Shown one piece after another: positions 29,275 through 35,951 of a stretch of 36,518 bases of DNA. The position numbers and the translations under genes are program-made. Positions within the stretch are counted from its first letter, which is position 1. Each line of letters begins with the position of its first letter. Source of the DNA: a virus; IMG/VR virus record IMGVR_UViG_3300032323_002742, positions 1-36,518 of that record. One strand, given 5' to 3'. Under the pieces are notes generated by a model. That model worked only from the letters and a program-made list of their open reading frames with translations, did no database searches and was not told the origin of the DNA.

Positions 29275-29577
29275 ATGAGTACAGCAGATGTTAAGATTGA
29301 CGAAAAAGTTAAAGTAAATTTAGAGCCGCCAAAGATGTGGAAAGTGGTTCTACTAAATGATGATCACACACCAATGGAATTTGTCATTGAGCTGCTAACT
29401 GCTGTTTTCAGACATGAAGAAAAAGCAGCCCGAGATATTACTTTAGAAATTCACGAAACTGGTTCAGCTATTGCTGGAATTTATAGTTTTGAAATTGCCG
29501 AACAAAAAGGTGTCGAAAGCACTACATTGGCTCGAGAGCATGGATTTCCGTTACAAGTACAAGTAGAAGAAGAATAA
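29275..29577 (+). CDS. clpS: ClpS protease adaptor
   Basis: One hundred residues from the ATG at 29275, 6 bases after GGAG; a frame opening at 29263 would place that site inside the gene. LLNDDHTPMEFV (26-37) and EIHETG (H60) form the pocket for N-terminal residues, and the acidic N-terminal arm contacts ClpA. It directs N-end-rule substrates to host ClpAP and blocks tagged substrates of ClpAP. Together with tmRNA it gives the phage two hands on host proteolysis. Confidence 0.92.
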   Translation: MSTADVKIDEKVKVNLEPPKMWKVVLLNDDHTPMEFVIELLTAVFRHEEKAARDITLEIHETGSAIAGIYSFEIAEQKGVESTTLAREHGFPLQVQVEEE

Positions 29578-29578
29578 A

Positions 29579-29601
29579 CAACCGCCCTAGGGCGGTTTTT
29601 T
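29579..29601 (+). terminator. Intrinsic terminator after clpS
   Basis: ACCGCCCTAGGGCGGT palindrome (29581-29596) plus T's ends the chaperone block. Confidence 0.85.
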
Positions 29602-29633
29602 AATCACAAATGCAAACAACAATAAAATTAATA

Positions 29634-29641
29634 CGTAAATA
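29634..29641 (+). promoter_or_regulatory. Possible late promoter (CGTAAATA)
   Basis: CGTAAATAT, a weaker match to the late octamer; initiation near 29647 leaves 12 bases with AGGAG before the ATG at 29659. Confidence 0.35.
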
Positions 29642-29658
29642 TCTCACAGGAGATTAAA

Positions 29659-30231
29659 ATGAGCTTACGAGATTTAACTAAAGAAAAACACCACGATGCT
29701 GAACGAACTGAATTTGCTAAGACGTTGCTCAGTGGAAATATTACTAAAGAACAGTATTCCTGTTACCTGACACAGATGTTGGCAATATATGCTGTACTAG
29801 AACATCAAGCAGCATCACACGGACTATTTGACGAACTGCATGGCCTAGCAAGATGTAGAGCCATTTTTGATGATCTTAACGAATTAGCCGGTGGCGTAAA
29901 TTATGCTATTCTGCCATCTACTAGAAATTATGTAGAATATCTAGAACAGTTAGATGATGCTAATCGAATCATGGCGCATCTGTATGTACGTCATATGGGC
30001 GATTTGTTTGGCGGCCAAATGATTGCCAAGCGTGTGCCAGGTAGTGGGAAATTCTATCAGTTTAACAACGAAGAACAATTAAAATCAACTATCCGTTCTA
30101 AGATAGATGATTCTATGGGTGACGAAGCCAATGTGGCATTTGAACACGCTATTGCTATTATGAAGGATCTAAATGAGTCAAGTCTGGAACACGTTGATAC
30201 AAATTCAGCAATGCTTCGAGCAGAAGTTTAA
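29659..30231 (+). CDS. ho1: Heme oxygenase
   Basis: 190 residues. H11 in KHHDAE is the axial heme ligand expected in the HxxAE pattern, and YVRHMGDLFGGQ (109-120) is the distal helix signature (HVRYLGDLSGGQ in others). It opens heme to biliverdin, CO and iron using ferredoxin electrons. AGGAG before the ATG. Its 3' end overlaps the bilin reductase by 59 bases in another frame, so the two are co-translated and the biliverdin is passed on. Confidence 0.93.
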   Translation: MSLRDLTKEKHHDAERTEFAKTLLSGNITKEQYSCYLTQMLAIYAVLEHQAASHGLFDELHGLARCRAIFDDLNELAGGVNYAILPSTRNYVEYLEQLDDANRIMAHLYVRHMGDLFGGQMIAKRVPGSGKFYQFNNEEQLKSTIRSKIDDSMGDEANVAFEHAIAIMKDLNESSLEHVDTNSAMLRAEV

Positions 30232-30853
30232 TGAAACAGGTGTTGAAACGATTGAACCAGGAATGGATCGTTTCAACCAGCCCGGTTGGGTTAATCGTGT
30301 ATGGACTAGCGACAAGTATCGCAGGGCACACGTTGATGTTGTTGATGCTAGACTAACCAAAGGTCTATGGATGATGCATTGTTGCATCTTCCCGCACACA
30401 CATAACCCTGCTCCAATTTACGGTTTTGATGTTATAGCTGGTAAGAATAAGATCACTGGCTGTTTCCACGATTATTCAAAAGCGGGTGATGCCGATCACC
30501 CTATGATGCAGTGGTTTGCTGACGAAGTTGCTAAACTAGAATGGCGCAAAGAACGAGCTCTACCAGAATGGGCCACTAACATATTCAGCAAGAGCATGGT
30601 AGCTGCTGCTAATGTCAGTGACGAAGAAGAACTAGAACAACTCACAGATCTAGCAAATACCACAATAGAACACTATCTTAGCACCGTAGCAGACACTAAT
30701 AATACTGTAGCAGATACTACATTTGAACAGAATTATTACGCACAAAATCAAAAGTGCAATCCGCACACACCTAAAGTTATGGTTAGTTTAGGGCTCAGTG
30801 AAGACGATGTACAGCATTTTATCCAAGATTGCCTGTTCCCAGAAATCCGATAA
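30173..30853 (+). CDS. pcyX: Ferredoxin-dependent bilin reductase, PcyX-like
   Basis: 226 residues. The core LWMMHCCIFPHTHNPAPIYG plus FDVIAG matches the bilin reductase family (PcyA: LQVLHF..YP..D.DLPIFGMDLV). H69 and D86 keep the 17-residue spacing of PcyA H88 and D105; D86 is the expected proton donor. The PcyA E76 equivalent is not evident, as in other family members. It should reduce biliverdin to a coloured bilin such as phycoerythrobilin. Phage PcyX sequences from the ocean have this heme oxygenase neighbour. The start overlaps ho1. No bilin-binding protein is in the window. Confidence 0.85.
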   Translation: MSQVWNTLIQIQQCFEQKFNETGVETIEPGMDRFNQPGWVNRVWTSDKYRRAHVDVVDARLTKGLWMMHCCIFPHTHNPAPIYGFDVIAGKNKITGCFHDYSKAGDADHPMMQWFADEVAKLEWRKERALPEWATNIFSKSMVAAANVSDEEELEQLTDLANTTIEHYLSTVADTNNTVADTTFEQNYYAQNQKCNPHTPKVMVSLGLSEDDVQHFIQDCLFPEIR

Positions 30854-30856
30854 ATA
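30849..30856 (+). promoter_or_regulatory. Late-type promoter, TSS at the start codon
   Basis: GATAAATAC over the bilin reductase stop. With initiation 6 bases downstream, the first base is the A of the ATG at 30862, so the mRNA would be leaderless. Confidence 0.65.
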
Positions 30857-30861
30857 CTCTT

Positions 30862-32337
30862 ATGAGAGCATTTGAATTCCTTATTGAAACAGCAGACCCG
30901 GTTTCTAGCATTGTTAAAAATCTAGAAATTGTGGCTAAAAAGACTGACGAAAATCCTGATTTATTAGATCAGGTAGAACCTGTCCTCGATCAGTTAGAAC
31001 AGCAAATAGCTGAATTAGAAGCTAAAGCTAAACAACCAGCACAACAATCTCCAATCGGAGAAGACCAAGCAACTGACCTAAGGATTCAAAATTTAGAACA
31101 ACGGATCAGCAATTTAAAAACTAAACTGCCAGCAGACGATCCTGATCTACTACAGATGGAAGCTGATTTAGTTAATCTATTAACAGAAATCGAAGCAGCC
31201 GAAAAGGATCAAGCGGCACAAGGATTTAATTTAGGAAAATCTTTAGCAGCTGATACAAAGACTGAAAGAACTAATAAAGCTAAAGAATTAGCTTCTAGAT
31301 TAGGAAAGCAGCCTAGTTGGGCAAATAATTTAATCGGTGCCCTTAGTTTATATGAAGATCAATTAGAAAATGACTTTTTAGACTTGTGTATTGCTGGACA
31401 AGGACTAACACAGAATATTACCAGTGTTAATAAAATTAAGAAGTTTAATTTAAAAACAGCAATTAACCCAAAACTTTCTGGAATATTTAATAACAAAGAA
31501 GCATTTGAAGCGTTGTTATATTTGCCATTCGCTGAACAAAAAGCAGGATTTGGTGGCGGTGTAGGCCCAGGCGAAGCATTATTAGCCATGCTAATACCTA
31601 ATGCCAAACGAGCCAATCCTGGAGATATCATAGTTGGCAAGGACACATGGGAAATCAAATCAGGTTCGTATTCTAGTCCTAGCAAAGGAAGCTCTGCTTG
31701 GTTAGATTCATCTCCAAACAAACTAACAGGACAGTCGTTACGTAAAGCATTTGATCAGTCGATCAGCAATTTTATAAAACCCTTGTTACAAAAATCTGTA
31801 ACTGTAGATGGTACTAGACTTAGAGTTAGTCAAGCCCTTGAATTAGCAGATTTTAGATCACGTGCTTTTCCTTACTTAAAAGCGGTGTTTGCTTTACTAC
31901 AAGATAAACAAAGAATTAAAGTATTAGACGATGTGTATTCTGAACTTTATCCTACTGTAAAGAAAGATGATGAAGCATTTTATGATGACATCTTAGTTAG
32001 ATCATTAACTGCTATTGTTCAAGGCGATCACCAAATGTTAGCAAAATCGCAAGCCAAAGGCGGTATGGTTGAATATGCTTTAGGTAACTACAAATCTGCT
32101 AACTTTTTAATTTATAATTCAACAACACACGATATCCTTTCAATCAAAGGAAAGGACGGAATCGTGCAGTCGCTAGATAATTCAGCCAATAACTTATTAG
32201 CAACTACCGCCACAATGGGAAGATCTGCTAAAGCCAGTGCTGGAGTATTCCTACAAACTCAAGATCAATCCTTTTTGGATCAAACTTTTGGTTTTGAACG
32301 CAAACGCACAAAAACCACAAGATCAAAGACCTTTTAA
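30862..32337 (+). CDS. Predicted restriction-endonuclease-fold nuclease
   Basis: 491 residues from the ATG at 30862; a longer frame from 30829 lies inside the bilin reductase gene. MRAFEFLIETADP carries the L-I-E leader. A coiled coil spans about 15-130 (NLEQRISNLKTKLP). GPGEALLAML (E238), GDIIV (D255) and EIKSG (E264-x-K266) fit the PD-(D/E)XK fold. The C-terminus is basic (FERKRTKTTRSKTF). It may be a DNA-cutting protein, perhaps packaged with the genome. No specific family name is certain. Confidence 0.6.
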   Translation: MRAFEFLIETADPVSSIVKNLEIVAKKTDENPDLLDQVEPVLDQLEQQIAELEAKAKQPAQQSPIGEDQATDLRIQNLEQRISNLKTKLPADDPDLLQMEADLVNLLTEIEAAEKDQAAQGFNLGKSLAADTKTERTNKAKELASRLGKQPSWANNLIGALSLYEDQLENDFLDLCIAGQGLTQNITSVNKIKKFNLKTAINPKLSGIFNNKEAFEALLYLPFAEQKAGFGGGVGPGEALLAMLIPNAKRANPGDIIVGKDTWEIKSGSYSSPSKGSSAWLDSSPNKLTGQSLRKAFDQSISNFIKPLLQKSVTVDGTRLRVSQALELADFRSRAFPYLKAVFALLQDKQRIKVLDDVYSELYPTVKKDDEAFYDDILVRSLTAIVQGDHQMLAKSQAKGGMVEYALGNYKSANFLIYNSTTHDILSIKGKDGIVQSLDNSANNLLATTATMGRSAKASAGVFLQTQDQSFLDQTFGFERKRTKTTRSKTF

Positions 32338-32381
32338 TCTAGAACAACTAAAAAGCTAACAGTTTATTCGCTCATATAATC

Positions 32382-32389
32382 AATAAATA
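32382..32389 (+). promoter_or_regulatory. Late-type promoter (AATAAATA)
   Basis: AATAAATAT before csgF; initiation near 32395. The leader contains ACCCGGGAGCGA (32404-32415), shared with the gene at 35952. Confidence 0.6.
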
Positions 32390-32419
32390 TTAATAAGGAT
32401 TATACCCGGGAGCGAGTGA

Positions 32420-32872
32420 ATGAAATATCTAAGATTGGCAATTTTCGTTGGCATTACCGCCATAACGAACACTTCTTTTGCCACAGAACTAGTACATCAA
32501 TTCCAAAGCCCTGCCTTTATACCAGGCAACGGCTTTTCTTCTCACGTCTTATCTATTCATCAGTTAGAAGAAGCTAAAAAGAAAGAAATCAAGTCAGAAG
32601 AACTTGCAGCTATAGCCAAAGCAGAAACTGCCGCTAAGAGCACAAACTTGGCAAAATTCCTAGTGAACGTAGAAGCAAGAATATATGCTCAGTTATCTAA
32701 ACAGCTAGCAGATCAGATGTTTTCTGAAACTAGTGGTGATAGTGGATCTATGAACTTTCAGGGAACTAACATCAGTTGGGTTAAATCTAGTTCGGACGTA
32801 ACCTTAACTATTATCGAAGCCAACGGTGGCCGCACAGAAATTACTGTACCTATAGCGAGCTTTGCATTTTAA
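32420..32872 (+). CDS. csgF: CsgF-like curli assembly protein
   Basis: 150 residues with a signal peptide cut near residue 21 (NTSFA-TELV). The mature N-terminus TELVHQFQSPAFIPGNGF matches CsgF (MTFQFRNPNFGGNPNNG), the part that inserts in the CsgG pore; the C-terminus SSSDVTLTIIEANGGRTEIT fits the CsgF end. In between is a helix with Lys/Ala repeats that is longer than in E. coli. It should sit at the outer face of the outer membrane. GGGAGCGAGTG precedes the ATG; its stop overlaps csgG. Confidence 0.8.
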   Translation: MKYLRLAIFVGITAITNTSFATELVHQFQSPAFIPGNGFSSHVLSIHQLEEAKKKEIKSEELAAIAKAETAAKSTNLAKFLVNVEARIYAQLSKQLADQMFSETSGDSGSMNFQGTNISWVKSSSDVTLTIIEANGGRTEITVPIASFAF

Positions 32873-34089
32873 TGAATCGTTTTTTATTAATATTAATGGT
32901 ATTCGTGCTCTCAGGATGCGCCCATATACATATGGAAGGGGCCAAGGAAGAACCAGTAGCATTAAAACCAAAAGAAAGTCTAATCGAAAAACTTCCTGAT
33001 CTCGACGGTCCTCCAATCACGATAGCAGTGTATGGTTTCACTGACAAGACTGGACAAATGAAACCTAATGATAGATTGGCTGTATTTTCAAAAGCAGTAA
33101 CACAGGGTGCTGAAGTGTTTTTAATTAAATCACTGCAGGACTCAAAGAATTGGTTTAAAGTAGTTGAACGTGTTGGCTTAGACAATCTAATCAAAGAACG
33201 TCAGTTGATACGCAACCAACGTGAAGTATATGAAGGTAAAGATGCAAAGCCATTGAGACCCATGACTGTAGCAGGTGTTATGATTGAAGGTGGCATCATC
33301 GGCTATGATAGTAATATTAGAAGTGGTGGTAACGGTGCTCGTTTCTTAGGCATCGGTGGAAGCCAACAATATCGTGTAGATGAAATTGTTATATCTATGA
33401 GATTGGTCAGTATCAACAGCGGAGAAGTACTAATAACTAATGCTGTTAGTAAAACAATCTATAGCACACAACACAACGTGGGTGTTTTACGATTCGTTGA
33501 TGCTGGAACCAAAGCATTAGAATTAGAAAATGGCATGGCTTTAAATGAGCCTACTACTTATGCTGTTCGTATCGCAATCGAACAAGCAGTTTATGATATG
33601 ATTGTTGAGGGTGAAAAGAAAGGCATGTGGAGATACAAGAAACCTGCGTCGGCGGCTCGGCCAGAAGAAGTCAAAGTAGAGGAGAAAAAAGATGTCGTGG
33701 TTCAACCACAAACCTCACAAACACCCCAAAGAGCTCCAGAGCCCGTATCGGTCACACCGATCGAGCCCAACAACGGAAAAAATATTGAAACAAACAAAAT
33801 TGAAAGTAAAACAACTGAGCAGAGGCAAGAAGCAGAGGCAAACTTAAAACCGATAATATCAAATCCAGAATTAAAATCAAATGTAAATTTATTCGGTTAC
33901 AGGTACTTAGGTCTAGACACGTTTGTTTATAAAGACGCAAGCGAAAAAAGCCAACGTACTTGGTTGTTAAAAAGAGGAACAAGGATGACCATTCTAAGTC
34001 CTGGACCAGAAGGATGGCATTTTGTAAAAGACGACGAGAATCGTAAAGGGTATGTGAAATCCAACGTGCTTTTGGACCACAAACCATAA
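32872..34089 (+). CDS. csgG: CsgG-like outer-membrane secretion pore with SH3-type tail
   Basis: 405 residues with lipoprotein signal and lipobox LSGC at 13-16. Residues 45-255 match CsgG: ITIAVYGFTDKTGQ, WFKVVERVGLDNLIKERQLI, GVMIEGGIIGYDSNIRSGG and the following GGSQQYRVDEIVISMRLVS. CsgG forms a nonameric peptide pore. A Pro/Glu/Lys-rich linker (260-330) leads to a C-terminal SH3-like domain (YLGLDTFVYKDAS, WHFVKDDENRKGYVKSNVLL), which E. coli CsgG lacks and which may bind peptidoglycan. Coupled to csgF by one base. Confidence 0.88.
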   Translation: MNRFLLILMVFVLSGCAHIHMEGAKEEPVALKPKESLIEKLPDLDGPPITIAVYGFTDKTGQMKPNDRLAVFSKAVTQGAEVFLIKSLQDSKNWFKVVERVGLDNLIKERQLIRNQREVYEGKDAKPLRPMTVAGVMIEGGIIGYDSNIRSGGNGARFLGIGGSQQYRVDEIVISMRLVSINSGEVLITNAVSKTIYSTQHNVGVLRFVDAGTKALELENGMALNEPTTYAVRIAIEQAVYDMIVEGEKKGMWRYKKPASAARPEEVKVEEKKDVVVQPQTSQTPQRAPEPVSVTPIEPNNGKNIETNKIESKTTEQRQEAEANLKPIISNPELKSNVNLFGYRYLGLDTFVYKDASEKSQRTWLLKRGTRMTILSPGPEGWHFVKDDENRKGYVKSNVLLDHKP

Positions 34090-34170
34090 TGAGACAAGCA
34101 TAGGAGAAATTTTTACAAAACTAAAATATGGATGCACTAATAAACATAACTTGCATCTGGAGCGATTAAA

Positions 34171-34845
34171 ATGAAAAAACGAATCAAAGGCGGTGGCGGG
34201 TTGTCGAGAAAATTACTCGCAATTCTAATGACATCTGGGATGATGTCGTCGGGAGCATTGGCCAACGATGTTTATGTAGAACAAATTGGTGATAATACAT
34301 CAGTTTCTATTACACAAACAGGCGCTGGAAACTTGGTTAATGGAAACGTTGGAGGCACTGGGTCAAATGACGATGCTGCTATAATTCGTGGTGACCTCAA
34401 TAACGTAACCATTAGTCAGATTGGTGCTAGTAATACCATTAGCATGATTATCAATAACGAAACCAGCGGTACTGGTTCAACTGTGGTAGTGTCGGCGGAC
34501 GGTAGCAATAACAATCAAACTATCGGTTGTGGAACAGCATTAAGTTCAACTTGTAACGCTAGCATTATTAGATCAGAAATTTCAGGTAATAACAACAATA
34601 CAGTACAGACGTTGAGTGGTGGTGTTGTTCAAAGTAAAATTGCCATTAATGGAAACTATAATAACGTAACGCACATAGCATCAGGTGCCGGGGCGCATAA
34701 TGGTGAAATTACAGTTTCAGGTAGCGGTACTTCTGGATCGCCAACTGGGATAACATTAACACAGAGTGGAGCATCAGCTAAAAATGCAGTTATCACTAGC
34801 AACGGTTCTAGCAATACTATTTCTGTTACTCAGTCCGATCAATAA
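34171..34845 (+). CDS. Curlin-repeat protein (CsgA/CsgB-like)
   Basis: 224 residues with a signal peptide cut near residue 31 (SSGALA-ND). The mature part has Gln/Asn/Ser-rich repeats such as VEQIGDNTSVSITQTGAGN and ISQIGASNTIS, then NNNTVQTLSGG, fitting the SxxxxQxGxxNxxxxxQ curlin pattern, though degenerate in the middle. It would be the substrate secreted by CsgG and form amyloid-like fibres. CTGGAGCGATT before the ATG. The last 62 bases overlap the FecR gene in another frame. Confidence 0.85.
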   Translation: MKKRIKGGGGLSRKLLAILMTSGMMSSGALANDVYVEQIGDNTSVSITQTGAGNLVNGNVGGTGSNDDAAIIRGDLNNVTISQIGASNTISMIINNETSGTGSTVVVSADGSNNNQTIGCGTALSSTCNASIIRSEISGNNNNTVQTLSGGVVQSKIAINGNYNNVTHIASGAGAHNGEITVSGSGTSGSPTGITLTQSGASAKNAVITSNGSSNTISVTQSDQ

Positions 34846-35884
34846 CAGCTATGCCGGCATTGGCAAAGTTACAGAACAGACTGGTCCTACAGAAATAATA
34901 AGGAATAAAAAAAGTATTCCTTCGAGCTTGAACACGGGCGTAGAAATGAACGATGCAATCACTACGGCTAAAGCTAAAGCAACACTGACATTTGAAGATT
35001 CAACTACGGTTAAGATCACAGAACAAAGCAAGTTAATCATAGATGATTTTGTCTATGATCCGAAGAAAGGTTCGGGTAAATTGGCCTTAAACATGGCGCT
35101 GGGAACAGCTCGTTATGCTAGTGGGCAGATTGCTAAAAACAATCCCCAGCAGGTAGCGATTAAGACACCGACTGCTAGTATTGCCGTGCGTGGTACAGAC
35201 TTTTCAATGACAGTAGATGAGTTAGGAAGAAGCTTAATCATGCTTCTTCCTAGTTGCGATAACAAAGGTTGTGTCACAGGAGCTATCGAGGTTAGTAATC
35301 TAGCCGGGGTGGTTTTACTCGATGTACCATATCAGGCTACATTAGTAAATTCTCAAAACACTCCACCAAGTACTCCTACTGTAATAAAGATCGATCAGGC
35401 CAATATCAACAATATGTTGATTATCAGCAAGCCTCCGGAAGTTACCGATGACAGCAAGGCAGGAGTGAATAAAGATAAAAATGTTTTAGATTTTAATGAG
35501 TTAGATGTTGATCTATTAAAATACGCAGCATTAGACGAAAATAAATTAGAAGACAATCGAGCATTAGATAGAAATGATTTGAACACAGACCTTTTAGCAT
35601 TCAACGAATTAAATGAATTAGATAGACAAAACGCTAGTCTATTAAGTAATGAATTAGATAATCCTATACTTCCAGGATATTCAGCAAATAAATCTTTAGG
35701 CTTATTGTATTACTTTAATGATGATCAAACTAAAGTAACATTATATAAATCAGGCACACATAATGCGACAGCAACATTTGATACAACTAAAAATGTAACA
35801 TATACATTAAACCAAAATGGGCAGACTATTATTCAAAATGTGAATAAAGGCTCAACTAGTACAGTGACTATCAATCAGAATTAA
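34784..35884 (+). CDS. Secreted FecR-domain protein
   Basis: 366 residues from the ATG at 34784, which lies within the curlin gene; a GTG at 34766 is possible. Signal peptide to about residue 24 (NNSYA-GIGKV). Residues 25-180 are a FecR domain: GKVTEQTGPTEI, NDAITTAKAKATLTFEDST, and the following PTASIAVRGTDFSM. FecR folds often sit beside surface adhesins. The middle (about 225-295) is rich in Leu/Asp/Asn repeats (ELDVDLLKYAALDENKLED). The C-terminus is Thr/Asn-rich. It probably helps the curli-type assembly; role unproven. Confidence 0.75.
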   Translation: MQLSLATVLAILFLLLSPINNSYAGIGKVTEQTGPTEIIRNKKSIPSSLNTGVEMNDAITTAKAKATLTFEDSTTVKITEQSKLIIDDFVYDPKKGSGKLALNMALGTARYASGQIAKNNPQQVAIKTPTASIAVRGTDFSMTVDELGRSLIMLLPSCDNKGCVTGAIEVSNLAGVVLLDVPYQATLVNSQNTPPSTPTVIKIDQANINNMLIISKPPEVTDDSKAGVNKDKNVLDFNELDVDLLKYAALDENKLEDNRALDRNDLNTDLLAFNELNELDRQNASLLSNELDNPILPGYSANKSLGLLYYFNDDQTKVTLYKSGTHNATATFDTTKNVTYTLNQNGQTIIQNVNKGSTSTVTINQN

Positions 35885-35912
35885 CCTATAGTTTAATATA
35901 GAGCGAAACGAC

Positions 35913-35920
35913 TCTAAATA
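35913..35920 (+). promoter_or_regulatory. Late-type promoter (TCTAAATA)
   Basis: TCTAAATAC; initiation near 35926 gives a leader with ACCCGGGAGCGA (35932-35943), the same 12 bases as before csgF. Confidence 0.5.
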
Positions 35921-35951
35921 CAAGTACATTCACCCGGGAGCGAAATCGGAA

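Noticed and set aside
30829-30861. Upstream start of the nuclease gene
   Set aside because: It lies in the bilin reductase gene and would hide the MRAFEFLIE leader; the late promoter points to 30862.
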